Positions 9,451 through 19,842 are shown, counted from the first letter of the stretch. The stretch is 31,281 bases of DNA from Jimgerdemannia flammicorona (GCA_003990745.1 RBNI01000439.1:1-31281); one strand, 5' to 3'. Numbers and translations: made by a program. The notes: a model not told the origin generated them from the letters alone.

Positions 9451-9941
9451 CCCCCTCCCCCAGACCTCAGAATCTCAGACTTGAACAGACCTGAACAATC
9501 CGAACACAACTCCTGAGTACTTCCCCACAATACCCCTTCACACAAATACTCCTAGTATAGCAATATCATGAATAGCGAATAAACCTATTTAATAACCCAC
9601 CAACCACTCTTAAGTAAATCTGCTCCCCGTTAGGTCCTACTCCTAACCCCGTCACGAAATTTCCTAATTGGGTATTGTCTGCAGCAATACGCCAATTCAA
9701 CTAAGCTGGTCTTAGTTTCTTGAACTTCCTGAAATACGGAAAATCCTGAACATCCAGAACTAGTCCAAAAAAGGACTTTGGTTGAGACGTCAACCCGATC
9801 TTGAAATCAATAAGCATAGAGGACATACTCCATACGAAATTGATCTTGACCATAAGAAAACGGTCTTCCAGAATATCTAGAACTTCCAGAAAACCCTTCC
9901 AGAACTACATAACAGTTACCCTAAAAAGCAACCCTCTTACA

Positions 9942-9946
9942 CAGAG
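9942..9946. repeat. target site duplication of solo LTR, right
   Basis: CAGAG, identical to 8446-8450. Confidence 0.88.
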
Positions 9947-10110
9947 CTCCCTCTACATCTACTGCTTAGACACCTTAAAATTCTGAATCTGTCTAGCTGA
10001 GTATCTTTAAGAAACTCACCAAAGGAGAAAGAAATGAACTCTAAAGAAGTAAAGCATACTTTTATTGCTAAAAGACAGAATATATGGCTAGTGTCTGCCC
10101 TAACTAGAAA
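9947..10110 (+). pseudogene. Gypsy-1 gag C-terminus with zinc knuckle (decayed)
   Basis: The gag frame resumes after the solo LTR. At 10057-10098 it reads YFYC, stop, KTEYMASVC: the CCHC knuckle spacing (C-x2-C-x4-H-x4-C) with the first Cys now Tyr, the His now Tyr and a Gln codon now a stop. Each change is a single C-to-T or G-to-A transition. The knuckle would bind the element RNA in the virus-like particle. The dUTPase domain begins about 80 bp downstream with no protease between. Confidence 0.6.
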
Positions 10111-10159
10111 TTTCAAACTACAATATGAGCAACTATCACTATTCTGCATTACCTCAACA

Positions 10160-10725
10160 ATATGTCTATCAAAACACTAGGCTTTATCAAGTTAAGGATA
10201 ACAGCTATAATCACTATCAAAGGTAGCCAAAAGGCAGCTAGATATGATCTATATATAGTTGAAGAAACTACAGTTTCCAACCAAGAAGTCAAGCAAGTCT
10301 ACACAGGAATCAGTATTCAAATTCCAAAGAATATATGGGAAAGATATGCTATTGCAGCAGCCTAATATTAAAAGGACTCTCACTAGAAGAAGAAGTTATT
10401 GATAAAGATTACAGAGGCAAAATCATTGTTCTCATCAGAAATCATAGTTTGATGCTATTCAATATCTCTATTAGTTACTATATTACCCAGATCCTGTTTT
10501 TTTGGGATCACAACTTGATATATCAGCATATAACCTTATGCTATTCTATCAGATTTACATTATTCATCAGTAATGTGTAAAATATGTGACTTCAGCATTT
10601 TGAGTATATCACTTCTTCTGTTCATTACAACATATTTGAGAAAATCAAGTCAACTCTAATAGTCAAGAAAGTCTCTGAACTAATATCTACTATCTAAGAA
10701 TTCAAAGGATTTTGGCTTATCAAAT
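10160..10725 (+). pseudogene. Gypsy-1 dUTPase domain (decayed), upstream of protease
   Basis: dUTPase hydrolyses dUTP to dUMP and limits uracil in newly copied DNA. Trimeric dUTPase motifs appear in order: motif 1 as AARYDLY (near 10226), motif 2 as the remnant AA/SSLILKG around a frame break near 10350, motif 3 as EEEVIDKDYRGKI (10387-10430), motif 4 as YYITQILF (about 10475-10500) and a motif 5 remnant KGFW (near 10700). The first part is open at 10162-10362 and the next frame at 10335-10577. The gap between motifs 4 and 5 is longer than usual. It lies between the gag zinc knuckle and the protease, which is the opposite side of the protease from the Gypsy-3 dUTPase. Confidence 0.78.
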
Positions 10726-10764
10726 AAAGCCTTAGCTCAACCTACTGCAAATAAGGAGAAATAA

Positions 10765-10872
10765 TTCTATAGAAAAATTAGAGATGGATTTGTACCTAGT
10801 GGCTAATGCCCTCATAGTATTTAAATATACTCTTTCTAAATAATTAACAATTGCTCTCATGTATCAATGAAT
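10765..10872 (+). pseudogene. conserved Cys/His module of Gypsy-1 (decayed)
   Basis: One frame reads FYRKIRDGFVPSG, stop, CPHS, then IY and finally NNCSHV. It aligns codon by codon with WYNKIIDGYAPQGRCPHGT of Gypsy-3, including the CPH and the later Cys. The intact Gypsy-3 form is C-x-H-x5-C-x2-H-x3-C-x2-C, a possible zinc site. In Gypsy-1 several ligands are lost, as expected for decayed DNA. Here the module directly follows the dUTPase and precedes the protease. No known domain name is assigned. Confidence 0.55.
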
Positions 10873-10912
10873 TAGCCCAATAAAGAGCTAACAGAAGGAA
10901 GCCTCTTATAAC

Positions 10913-11260
10913 TGAAATTATTACCATTGAATCAGACAAACTACTTACTCTACAAGCTTTTATTAACCAAGCCCCTATCAAGATTATAACAAACAGCAGT
11001 GTCTCAGATAATTTTATCAATAAAGAAACAGCCAATAGACTTAAAGTTCTGATCTCTCCAGTATAACAAACCCAAGTAGTTGCTATTGTTAATAGAATCT
11101 CACACATCATTAGTAAGAAAGTCTGCAAACTATCCTTCAGAATTAGTGATTACTAAGAATATATTATTCTTCAAAGCATACTACTCTCAGATAATGAGAT
11201 CATCCTTAAAATAGTATAGTTAAAATAAGAAAACTCTATGATAGATTGGGTGAACCATTC
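10913..11260 (+). pseudogene. Gypsy-1 aspartic protease (decayed)
   Basis: A retropepsin-like pattern: IKIITNSSVSDNFINKETAN at about 10978-11037, where the catalytic D-S/T-G should stand at TNSS, followed by KVLISPV. About 50 codons later comes the C-terminal D-x-I-L-G-M-P-W-L block as DNEIILKIV, stop, LK, then ENSMIDWVNHSLAI. The catalytic aspartate appears to be Asn (GAT/GAC to AAC, a G-to-A change). It would cleave the Gag-Pol polyprotein. Confidence 0.65.
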
Positions 11261-11589
11261 TTTGGCCATTACAAGAACACTATAATTTCAAACTGTAAAG
11301 TAAATGAGATCTACTCAGCTCTAGTAACTCTGACCCAAGGATCACCCATATTAATAAACTACAACTTAAGAAATTAGTAAAGAAATTCTCTCTCTTTGCT
11401 ATCTCTATATATTTATCCAAAGAAGAGCCTGAGAATCTCAAAGAAGACTTTTTCAAAGTTGACAGTCATATCAGACCCTTACTCAAAAATTTTGAGATAT
11501 ATTTTCAAAGAAACTTCTCAAAGATCTACTACTTAAATAGGTAGTTGACAATACATTCAAGACCTTATCAGATGCTAAGCCAACTTTAA

Positions 11590-12860
11590 GTCAATCTACC
11601 ATATGTCTCCTAGAGAAATAAATGTACTCAAGAAAGAGATTTGTGAACTTCTAGAATAAGGATTCATTAAATCTAGTATATTACCATATAGTACACTAGT
11701 TCTCTTCATTGTCAAGAAAGGAAGAGACCTTTAAATATATATTAATTACTAAGACCTCAACAACAGACCATCAAGAACTATTGTCCACTATTCCAAATTA
11801 ATAAAATCTTTAATAGTCTTATCAATCTACAATTTATGAGCTCTTTTGACCTATGAAATAGCTACTGAAAAATTACCATAAAAGAAGAAGATATCTACAA
11901 AACTGTCTTCTGAACTCACTATGGACATTTTGAGTTCTTGGTTATATACTTTGGCTTAACTAATATTCCTACAATCTTCCAGACTCTGATGAATACTATT
12001 CTAATCTATACTAAGATAACTTTGTTATTTTCTATATTAATGACATTCTGGTCTTTAGCAAAACTCTAGAGGAATATCTTAAACATCTTGAACTAGTACT
12101 ATCAAAACTATAAGAAAATAACTCTTTGTGAAACTTAGCAAATGTGAATTCCTTCTGAAGGAAATTCAATTTCTTGGATATATAGTTATTCCTAATAGAA
12201 TTAAAGTAAACTCTAACAAAATCTCTGTAATCAAGAAATGGCCCATACTTAAAAAGCTGAAAGGCCTTCAGTTATTCCTAGGATTAGCAAACTATTATAG
12301 ATAATTTATTATAAACTTTACTAAGATCACTACTGCTCTTACTCAACTGATCAAGCTTGATAAAAAAAGAGAGACAACTCTGGACTATGAAGTAAGAAAA
12401 AAACTTTAAAAACCTTGTTAAATGGGGGTCTGAGCAAGATACATCCTTTCAAGCCTTATAAGTTGCCCTGATAATCACTCTAGTACTTCAAGTAGTGAAT
12501 CTTATCCTACTATATAAGTTACTACTGATGCTTCTGACTTAGCTCTTGGAGTAGTACTTATGCAAGAAGGACATCCTATGGCCTATCATTCTTATAAGTT
12601 CAATGATACCAAATTTAACTATACCATCTATGAGAAGGAAATATTAGCCATTATAAATACTCTGATCAAATAGCATTCATATCTTGAAGGAGTAAACTTC
12701 ACTATCTCAATGAACTACAAATTATTGATCAATATCAAGACTCAGGCTACTCTTTCCCAAAAGCAGACCCAATGAATAAAAGTTCTCACTAATTTTAACT
12801 ATAATATCCAATACTGTCCTAGTAAAGAGAATATTATTGCTGATATAATCTCTACACCAC
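11590..12860 (+). pseudogene. Gypsy-1 reverse transcriptase and RNase H (decayed)
   Basis: RT blocks are readable in order: MSPREINVLKKEICELLE (from about 11607), GFIKSSILPYSTLVLFIVKK, the palm motif as FYINDILVFSK with YIND at 12033-12044 (Y-x-D-D with the first Asp as Asn), CEFLLKEIQFLGYIV, and LGLANYYR. RNase H follows from about 12520: TDASDLALGVVL, YEKEILAIINTL, and the downstream IIADIIS that replaces the usual N-x-x-A-D. Many stops are present, consistent with CAA/CAG/CGA/TGG transitions. RT before integrase defines the Ty3/Gypsy order. Confidence 0.85.
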
Positions 12861-13049
12861 TAATCAAAAAGGTTATACAGACCTTATCTTGGTTACCAAT
12901 TCCATTATAGAACAAATTATTACAGTATGTACTTATGATAAAAAAGCTCAAATACTTCAAGAAATTCTAAGTAGTGATAATATTAACAAGTACCCACAGT
13001 ATCATCAATACTAATTAATAGACAATGTTGTCTATTATAAGGATAAACT

Positions 13050-13870
13050 ATATATTTCTAATAATTGAGACCTCTAAAGGACTATTCTGTTTGAATGTCA
13101 TAATGCCCCTATAGTTAGACATCTAGAATTTGACAAATACTATAAAGATATCTCTTAAAAATTTTATTAGCCCAATATGACAGATTAGTTAAAAATCTAT
13201 TTTATTTCTTGTGATGTCTACCAATATAACAAGTTCTCAACTCTAATAAAATCTAGACTACCTTACTCTATTCCAGTATCATCTGTTGATTGGAAACAAA
13301 TCTCTATAGACTTTATTGTACAACTATCCAGACTAAGAATAGGAAAAATTCAGTTGTTATTTTTATAGATTATCTTAGCAAACAAGCCCAATTTATACCT
13401 ATCTATATAACTACAATAGTACTTTAAATTACTATACTCTTATTTGACAATACATATTGGCTACTATTATAGTCTTTTTAAGATAATTATTAGTAATTGA
13501 AACTCAAAATTCACCAGCTATTTTTGGAAAGCTCTATACTGATATCTTGGAATAAAACTAATACTATCTATAGTCTTTCACTCTGAAACTGATGGCCAAA
13601 TTGAAAGAATGAACTGAACTTTAGAGCAAATACTAAAAATTTATATTTTCTATAGATAAGATAATTAGTATAAATATATTACAATGGTCAAGTTTGCTTA
13701 TAACAATTGCAAACAAGCTTCTCTTGAAATAACTCTATTCTTTATCAATATAGAATAAAATCCAAACATCTTTCTAACTCTTATCAGAACTACAGATAAA
13801 CTCTTTACTATTGAAACCATTGAACAATTCCAAATCTAAATATGCAATTTGAGCCAAATTATAATTGAGA
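13050..13870 (+). pseudogene. Gypsy-1 integrase, zinc and catalytic regions (decayed)
   Basis: The N-terminal HHCC region is eroded (HNAPIVRHLEFDKYY near 13098). The catalytic core begins at SVDWKQISIDFI (about 13282), the first Asp of the D,D-35-E triad. The second Asp region reads ISNRNSKFTSYFWKAL (near 13490), where Asn replaces Asp, and the Glu region reads FHSETDGQIERMN (about 13575-13615). The core ends with FAYNNCKQASLEI and IRTTDKLF. The protein would insert the cDNA into the chromosome. Confidence 0.8.
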
Positions 13871-14440
13871 ACCTATCTTAAGCTCAAAACCAATAATCTC
13901 AGTATATTAACCAGCACTACTAAGAAGAAATATTTAACATTAGTAAAAATTTTTTACTAAATATCTGAGGATACTAAGTTGATAATATCAAGTATTAATT
14001 TTCTATAAAACTAAATAGCAAGTTTATTAGACTATTCAAAGTCATTATTGAAGTTTCTCTGACATCCTATAAACTAGCTCTATTAGATACTATCAAGATT
14101 CATCTAGTCTTCAATGTTTAATATCTCAAGCAATATAATGAAAATGATGATGAACTATTCCCAAATTGAACTATGAAACCACTAGTACCTGTTATAATTG
14201 ATAATTATAAAGAATATAAAGTTGAACAAATTCTCAACAAACATAGTCACAAGAACCATCCAGAATATCTTGTTAAATAGAAAGATTATTTAATCTATAA
14301 AACTATATAGGAACTCTGAACAAATCTTCAGATTGCTGCCAACTTAGTTTAAGAATATAATTCTTTGAATAACTAGTTAAAATACTTCAAAGCTTACTAT
14401 TGCTATACTATATATATTACTTCTTCTGAATATTGTTAAA
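13871..14440 (+). pseudogene. Gypsy-1 integrase C-terminus with chromodomain (decayed)
   Basis: After a degraded GPY/F-like region (RLFKVIIEVSLTSYKL near 14030), a chromodomain is clear at 14209-14367: EYKVEQILNK, HPEYLVK, stop, KDY, then TNLQIAANLV, stop, EYNS. Both Trp positions of the fold (VKWK and WEP) are now TAG, consistent with TGG-to-TAG. Chromodomains in chromoviruses direct integration to heterochromatin by binding modified histone H3, which fits the nested, silenced setting. The equivalent part of Gypsy-2 is at about 20260-20395. Confidence 0.82.
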
Positions 14441-14821
14441 GGTACCCTTATAATTATTATGAAAAAAAAAAAAAAAACTCAGTCACACTCTTAGTAAATG
14501 GAGATAAAAGAAATCTGACATTCTTCAAAAATAGCAAAACTGAAAGTCAGTTTATTCTCTCTATACTATTGGTGGAAAATGAGATATAGATATTTGAGAA
14601 AATTCTTTAAAGAAAATTCTTCAGCAGTAAATAACATCAGAATCACTTTCAGTATACAGTATTAAATATATGACCCTTTAATATATAAATTCAATATATT
14701 AGGCAACTATACTATGAGCATACTACTTTCTGAAAAAAAAGAACATTATTGAACTTTTGACTATTTAAATGATGTAACGACTAGACCAAATTTGAAAAAC
14801 TTAATGAAAATGTTGAAAACT
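14441..14821 (+). other. Gypsy-1 region between pol and polypurine tract
   Basis: AT-rich, with an A run at about 14462-14476 and no recognisable domain. The same stretch is present upstream of the Gypsy-2 LTR on the minus strand, so it belongs to the element. Confidence 0.5.
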
Positions 14822-14834
14822 AAGGAGGGGAGAA
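14822..14834 (+). other. polypurine tract of Gypsy-1
   Basis: AAGGAGGGGAGAA one base before TGTAAG of the 3' LTR. Gypsy-2 has GAAGGGGAGAG at the same place. Confidence 0.75.
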
Positions 14835-15374
14835 TTGTAAGTATATAATTTCCAAGATACTGAAATTACACATCACTCTTTGAACAAAACTAGAAATTAC
14901 ATGCAAGATCATGAAGCTGAGTAAAACTAAAGTCACAGAATATAAGATATTGAAAACAGAACCTTACCAATTAGGATCAAAAGTATATATACTAAACATC
15001 CAATATATCAAAATATAGAACTATAATAAACCAAAACAATAAACCACAACTCTTAAATATATATCCAGATATGACTACTGAAGTTTATAACTGCATCTAT
15101 GCTGACATTTAGAATGCCATTACCAACTAGGCTACAGTATCCTTGCATCTCATGAATATCTATAGCTTAGCATCTTCCTACTTCATAGAAGTCTGATAGA
15201 ATACTCTGAACATTCTTAGCAAGATCCACTGAATTAGATAAATCTCAAGCTACTATCAGATCAGCTACTTTCTAGAAGATATGGTTAACTACTACTATAA
15301 TATAGACATTATCAAAATGTCTCAACACCAGAAGCTCATTATAGATAGATACTAAGAGCTCATTGAAGAATAAA

Positions 15375-15387
15375 GCATCTTTATTTT
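15375..15387. repeat. target site duplication of LINE-0, left
   Basis: GCATCTTTATTTT, matched by GTATGTTTATTTT at 16213-16225 (11 of 13). The 5' LTR has the unduplicated target, GCATCTTTATTCT, once. Confidence 0.65.
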
Positions 15388-16212
15388 TATTTTTATTTTA
15401 ATTTATTTTTTTTTTATTATAGTTACTCAGACTTCTACTATATTACCAACTAGTCTATGATATACTAATATATATGAACTCCTCACCCAATTCCACAAGA
15501 AGCTCCCCTCTCCTCTCCTTCTTTCTGGAATATTACCATTCTCTCTGCTACCCCAATTTTTCCCTCACTCTACTCACAAATCCTCTCTACAAGCTCCCAC
15601 CAGTATCCCCCTCAATGTTCCCACTCCCACCACCAATTATTCAAAAGTTCTAGCATCAACCACTCCCATCTCATAACCCACAACTCAAGTGCCAACCTCT
15701 GGCCATTCTTAAATATATAAAGCTAATATTCAGTAAGTCCAACTTAAATAGCAAGAACCTACTTAATAGTTAACTACTCATTGCTAACCCTTCTCACCAG
15801 CCTTCTCTGGAGATCACCCCACCTCTCATTCAGCCCTAACCCAGAAGGGTATACCCTTATCTGATTCTCAATTATCCTCCAAAAGTCTCCCAAACTTCAC
15901 ACTCCCCCTGTTAATGCTCAGGGGTCTGCACTACCCTCTCCTCCTATCTGATATTAAAGCACTACTCACACTCTAAGATACTCCCTTCTACCAGATGTTC
16001 TAACTAAAAATTCAATATAATATTGTACCACAGCAGCTGCTACTATACTACTCAGAACTTGGGGGGAATCCACCATACCACCAGCTTGCTCTAAGTCTAA
16101 ATGCTATCCCAGTCCCACTCTTCACTGATCCCCACCCCCTACTGATCTTCCAGCTATAAATCTCTCCCATACTCTTGAAGATACTCCATACTATCCTCCA
16201 AACTAAAATTAT
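15388..16212 (-). mobile_element. LINE-0, 5'-truncated non-LTR retrotransposon
   Basis: On the minus strand it ends in an A-rich tail (15388-15417) and contains the C-terminal end of a LINE ORF2-like protein plus 3' UTR. It aligns by eye with LINE-2 from about 30565 onwards, including the stretch encoding CCCCCCAAGTTCTG (near 16060) and the region CTTTTGGAGGATAATTGAG (near 15890). Only about 825 bp survive, as expected for abortive target-primed reverse transcription. Frames are broken. The 13-bp flanking repeat supports an insertion into the LTR. Confidence 0.8.
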
Positions 16213-16225
16213 GTATGTTTATTTT
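16213..16225. repeat. target site duplication of LINE-0, right
   Basis: GTATGTTTATTTT, the partner of 15375-15387. Confidence 0.65.
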
Positions 16226-17005
16226 CTACCTCCAAGTCACTACTGCTGAAATGGTTCCCACTCTGACCTATGGCCAAATTGATAATATAGTGCAAGAACT
16301 CAACCAGAAATATATCAAGTATACTCAAACTATAGATAGGTCCTTCTTACACCTAGATGACTACATCTTATAAATGTCTTCAGTAGATTATACTATAAAG
16401 AATATCTCTAATATAATTCAGTTTGACAATGATGAAGTAGAAGATAATGACCTCACTAATACCAAAATGACTATCAGCCAAGAGTTCCTACCAATCCTGA
16501 TTACCCTGCCAATCTTACAAATAACTTACAATAGTTCATAACTAGCTATAAGATCTATTGGAATAATGACCACTAGCATGAGTATTAACCTACATTTATG
16601 CCTGACTACTTTGACTGCAGTAAAGAAATAGAAGAATATAATCTTTATCTCCAAACAATCCTTGAGATAGAACCAATAACCTCAACTTCCAAGTATAAGT
16701 AATATGAAGAACACCTACTAGCTTACTATAATTCTGCAATATAGAGTACTGTAATCTACCAAAGATATACTAATAGTGAATCTGATAAAAGTAAAGGTAA
16801 TATACCCCTTCTCTGCCCACCAATACTATACTTAGTATATAAGACAGATGATGTCATCCTGTGAGATTATAACTTTATTCCAATATACTACTATATAAAT
16901 AAATAGGAAGAAATAATTCAAGAATCATGCTTTCTAGATGACTACTTTATCAGAGATAATATCATTGATAGTAAACTCATTGAAATGTATCCAGTTAGTA
17001 TCTAA
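16226..17005 (+). pseudogene. LTR-borne ORF, C-terminal part in Gypsy-1 3' LTR
   Basis: Continues the ORF interrupted by LINE-0. Readable pieces are DYFDCSKEIEEYNLYLQTIL, STVIYQRYTNSESDKSKGN, YKTDDVIL and FLDDYFIRDNIIDSKLIEMY, with TAA at 17003-17005. They match the Gypsy-2 LTR copy closely. The DDVI codons coincide with TGATGTCATC at 16849-16858. The N-terminal part of this copy lies between about 15090 and 15374. Confidence 0.6.
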
Positions 17006-17195
17006 GTCTACAAATAGCTTGGCAGTCATTAGTATAGTTTGATTAGTCTTATACTATATAACTACATTTGGACCTATCAGTTAGTAGATCTCTCAATATA
17101 TCAGTTCATACTTATACTAAATAACTGTATTCTGACTCATCAAGTACTAAAGTACTGCACTCATATTTAGCCTAGTCCAGATAGTCTCTTATTAG

Positions 17196-17203
17196 TATAA
17201 ATA
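17196..17203 (+). promoter_or_regulatory. TATA core promoter of Gypsy-1 3' LTR
   Basis: TATAAATACCCCCTCTCCC, at the same position as in the 5' LTR. Confidence 0.6.
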
Positions 17204-17694
17204 CCCCCTCTCCCAGATCTCAGAAAATTAGACAGAAATTGAAATAAGAATTTGATGAATACTTTCTTATACAATTATCCCTTGATATATAATTTCTAGT
17301 ATTAATCAATAGTAATATCATGAATAGTAAATAAACCTATTTAATATCTCACAAACTACCTTAAGTAAACCTATACTATATTAGGTCTGACTTCTAACTA
17401 GATTTAGAAATTTCCTAATTGGGTATTGTCTACCATGGTATATCAATTCAACTAAGCTGGTTTTAGTTTCTTGAACTTTCTGAAATAAGAAAAATTCAAA
17501 ATATCTAAAATAAGTCTAAAAAAGAACTTCAGTTGAAATATTAATCTAATCTTGAAATCAATAAGTATAAAGGATATACTCTATATAAAATTGATCTTGG
17601 CCTTAAGAAAATAGTCTCTAAAATACATATCTAGAACTTTTGAAAAATTCTTTCCAAACTATATAATTGTACCTTAACTAAGTACCCTCTTATA

Positions 17695-17699
17695 CTTAG
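17695..17699. repeat. target site duplication of Gypsy-1, right
   Basis: CTTAG, the partner of CTCAG at 4610-4614. Confidence 0.8.
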
Positions 17700-17861
17700 A
17701 TAAAATGGTCTGATTTATTTATTCTGTTATACCATTGATTTGAAGTTAGTATGATGTGATTTATTTAAGGAAGATCTTGTGAATTAGGGCATAACTTGCA
17801 ATTATGTTATTGATAAATTCTGTACCTCAGTCAGAAATAAGTTCTTTTAGAGATTTATATC
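17700..17861 (-). pseudogene. Gypsy-0 integrase core fragment between two LTRs
   Basis: The minus strand reads ELISD, stop, GTEFINNIIASYALIHK and then ITSY...INGITE, stop, INQTIL: the second catalytic Asp region (SDRGTEF type) and the Glu region (YHPQTNGITER type) of a Gypsy integrase. Stops sit at CGA/CAG-like positions. It is bounded by the Gypsy-1 target duplication on the left and the Gypsy-2 LTR end on the right. Its frame continues into the sequence at 4614 and below, so it is the same gene as 3642-4614. Confidence 0.78.
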
Positions 17862-18355
17862 TATAAGGATAGCACTTTATTAGAGTATCATTATGTAGTT
17901 CTGGAAGAGTTTTCTGGAAGTTTTGGATATTCTGAAAGACTGTTTTCTTAAGATCAAGATCAATTTCACATAGAGTATATTCTCTATACTTATTGATTTT
18001 AAGATTGGGTTAATATCTCAACTAAAGTCCTTTCTTAAACTTATTCTGGATATTCAGGATTTTTCTTATTTTAAGAAGTTTAAGAAACTAAAACCAGCTT
18101 AGTTGAATTGATATATCACTAGAGACAATACTCAATTAGGAAATTTCTAAATCTAGTTAGAAGTGAGACCTAATGTAGTATAGGTTTACTTAAGAGTGGT
18201 TTGTGAGTTATTAAATGGATTTATTCACTATTTATAATATATATTGCTATTGACTAATACTAGGAGTAATATATGAAGGAATAATTGTATATAGAAGTGT
18301 TTATCTGATTTTTGTCTCAATTTCTGTCTCAGGTTCTGAGGTCTTCGAGAGGGGG

Positions 18356-18363
18356 TATTTATA
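18356..18363 (-). promoter_or_regulatory. TATA core promoter of Gypsy-2 LTR
   Basis: The minus strand reads TATAAATACCCCCTCTCG. Confidence 0.6.
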
Positions 18364-18489
18364 CTAGTGGGAGGCTATCTGGACTATACTAAATATGAGT
18401 ATAGTATTTTAGTTCATGGTGAGTCAGAATATAGTCATATAGTATAAAGCTAATCACACTATATAATGACTGTTAAGCTAATTATAGAG

Positions 18490-19560
18490 TTAGATACTAT
18501 CTAAATATTCTTTAATAAGGTCACTATTAATAATATTATGTCTGATGAAGTAGTCATCTAGAAAGAGTGATTTTTGGATTATATATTCCTGTTTATTTAT
18601 ATAGTAGTATATTGGAACAAAGTTGTTATTCCATAGGATGACATCATCTTTTTTATATACTGGATATAGTATTGGTAAGCAGAGAAGAGATATATTATCT
18701 TTGCTTTCATCAGATTTATGGTTAGTATATCTTTGGTAGATTATAGCACTATATGTTGTAAAGTTGTAGTAAGCTGACAATTGTTCTTTATGTCACTTAT
18801 ATTTGGAAGATGAGTTGTTGATTCTATCTTGAGAATTGTTTGAAGATATAGGTTATGCTCTCTTGTTTCTTTATTATAAATAAAGTAGTTAGGTATAAAT
18901 ACTAATTAGTACTCATACCAGTAGCCATTATCTCATAGGTCTTATAGACTATTATAAAGTATTATAAGTTCATCAGTAAGATTGGCAGAGTAATCAGAGT
19001 TGAAAGAATTCCTTAACTAGAGGTTATATTAGTATTAGAGGGGTCATTGTCTTCTACTTCATCATTATTGAACTGAATTATATCATAGATATCCTTCATA
19101 ATATATCTTACTTAAGGTATTTACAGAATGTGGTTATCTAGATACTGGAAAGATCTGTCTGTAGTTTGGATATACTTAATATATTTCTGATTGAGTTATT
19201 GCATGATATCATCAATTTGGCCATAGGTTAGAGTGGTAATCATTTCAGCAATAGTGACTCAGAGGTGAAAAATAAATATACTATACTCATAAAAGAGTTC
19301 TTGGTATTTGCATATAATGAGCTTCTAGTGTTGAGATATTTCAGTAATATCTATATTATAGTAGTGATTAGTTATATATTCCAGAAGACAGTCAATCTGG
19401 TAGTAGCTTAAGATTTGTTCAATTTGGGGGACTTTTTAAGTATATTCAGAATATTCCATTGGGCTTCTATGAAGTAGAGGGGTGCTAAGCTATAGATATT
19501 TATAAGAGGCATTTATGCTATGGCTTAGTTGACAATAGTCTTTCAATTGTTAGAATAGAT
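18490..19560 (-). pseudogene. LTR-borne ORF, copy in Gypsy-2 LTR (best preserved C-terminus)
   Basis: The C-terminal 96 codons (18490-18780) are still open: an N-terminal part SAYYNFTTYSAIIYQRYT, an acidic/serine patch SDESKD, DDVILWNNNFVPIYYY, SLFLDDYFIRHNIINSDLIK and YLDSI before the stop. Upstream, in another frame, QTTDRSFQYLDNHIL, YDIIQFNNDEVEDNDPSNTN and LILINLP-like pieces match the Gypsy-1 LTRs. There is no signal peptide, no transmembrane run and no recognised domain. The coding strand is that of the element, upstream of its own promoter, so expression would need readthrough from the 5' LTR or a separate promoter. Confidence 0.62.
18637..18646 (-). promoter_or_regulatory. TGATGTCATC element in Gypsy-2 LTR
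   Basis: Equivalent of 5810-5819, 9205-9229 and 16849-16858; it encodes DDVI in the LTR ORF. Confidence 0.35.
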
Positions 19561-19842
19561 GTAGTTTGTAGACTTCAATGATCATAGCTGGATATATATT
19601 TAAAAGTTAAAGTTATTATTATTTGATTTGCTATAGTTCTTTATTTTGTTATATCAGATGTCCAGTATATAGAATTTTGATCTTAATTAGGAAGGTTCTA
19701 TTTTCATATATCTTATATTCTATGACTTCAAGTTGACTTAGCTTTATAATCTTTAAATTCTCTTTGTAATCTTACATGTGATTTCTGAATTTATTCTGAG
19801 AGTAATATGTGATTTCAGTGACTTGGAGGTTGGGTGCTTACA

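Larger units (their letters stand above)
8451..9941 (+). mobile_element. solo LTR of the Gypsy-1 family (1491 bp)
   Basis: It starts TGTAAGCGCACAACC and ends CCCTCTTACA, and is flanked by identical CAGAG duplications, so it is a complete LTR left after loss of the element body. The first ~60 bp and the last ~690 bp match the Gypsy-1/2 LTRs, but the middle (about 8520-9190) is different and about 560 bp shorter. It retains many CpG sites (for example around 8890-9030), whereas the Gypsy-1 sequence on both sides has almost none. It is therefore young or escaped RIP. It interrupts Gypsy-1 gag just upstream of the zinc knuckle. Confidence 0.92.
4615..17694 (+). mobile_element. Gypsy-1, chromovirus-type LTR retrotransposon with dUTPase (RIP-decayed)
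   Basis: A full-length Ty3/Gypsy element with both LTRs, inserted in the integrase gene of Gypsy-0. Ends are TATAAG...CTTATA at the outer borders (from TGTAAG...CTTACA by transitions) and intact TGTAAG and CTTACA at the inner borders. Internal order is gag with zinc knuckle, dUTPase, Cys/His module, protease, RT, RNase H, integrase, chromodomain, polypurine tract. RT before integrase places it in Ty3/Gypsy, and the chromodomain places it among chromoviruses. CpG is almost absent and all coding frames are broken. It carries two later insertions: a solo LTR at 8451-9941 and a LINE fragment at 15388-16212. Without these it is about 10.7 kb. Confidence 0.9.
14836..17694 (+). repeat. Gypsy-1 3' LTR, split by a LINE insertion
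   Basis: It begins TGTAAGTATATAA right after the polypurine tract and ends CTCTTATA before the CTTAG target duplication. Without the insert at 15388-16212 it is about 2.02 kb and follows the 5' LTR throughout, with many independent transitions between the two. Confidence 0.9.
17862..19842 (-). repeat. Gypsy-2 3' LTR (1981 bp)
   Basis: On the minus strand it begins TGTAAGCACCCAACC at 19842, right after polypurine GAAGGGGAGAG, and ends CTTATA at 17867-17862. It aligns with both Gypsy-1 LTRs. The base next to its outer end starts ATATC (17857-17861), the presumed target duplication; the partner lies outside the window. Confidence 0.87.

Noticed and set aside
8451..14835. The LTR at 8451-9941 as the 5' LTR of the pol region that follows
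   Set aside because: It has identical CAGAG duplications on both sides and gag sequence continues across it to the zinc knuckle, so it is a solo LTR inside Gypsy-1.
4615..17694. Ty1/Copia assignment
   Set aside because: RT and RNase H precede the integrase and a chromodomain follows it, which is the Ty3/Gypsy chromovirus order.
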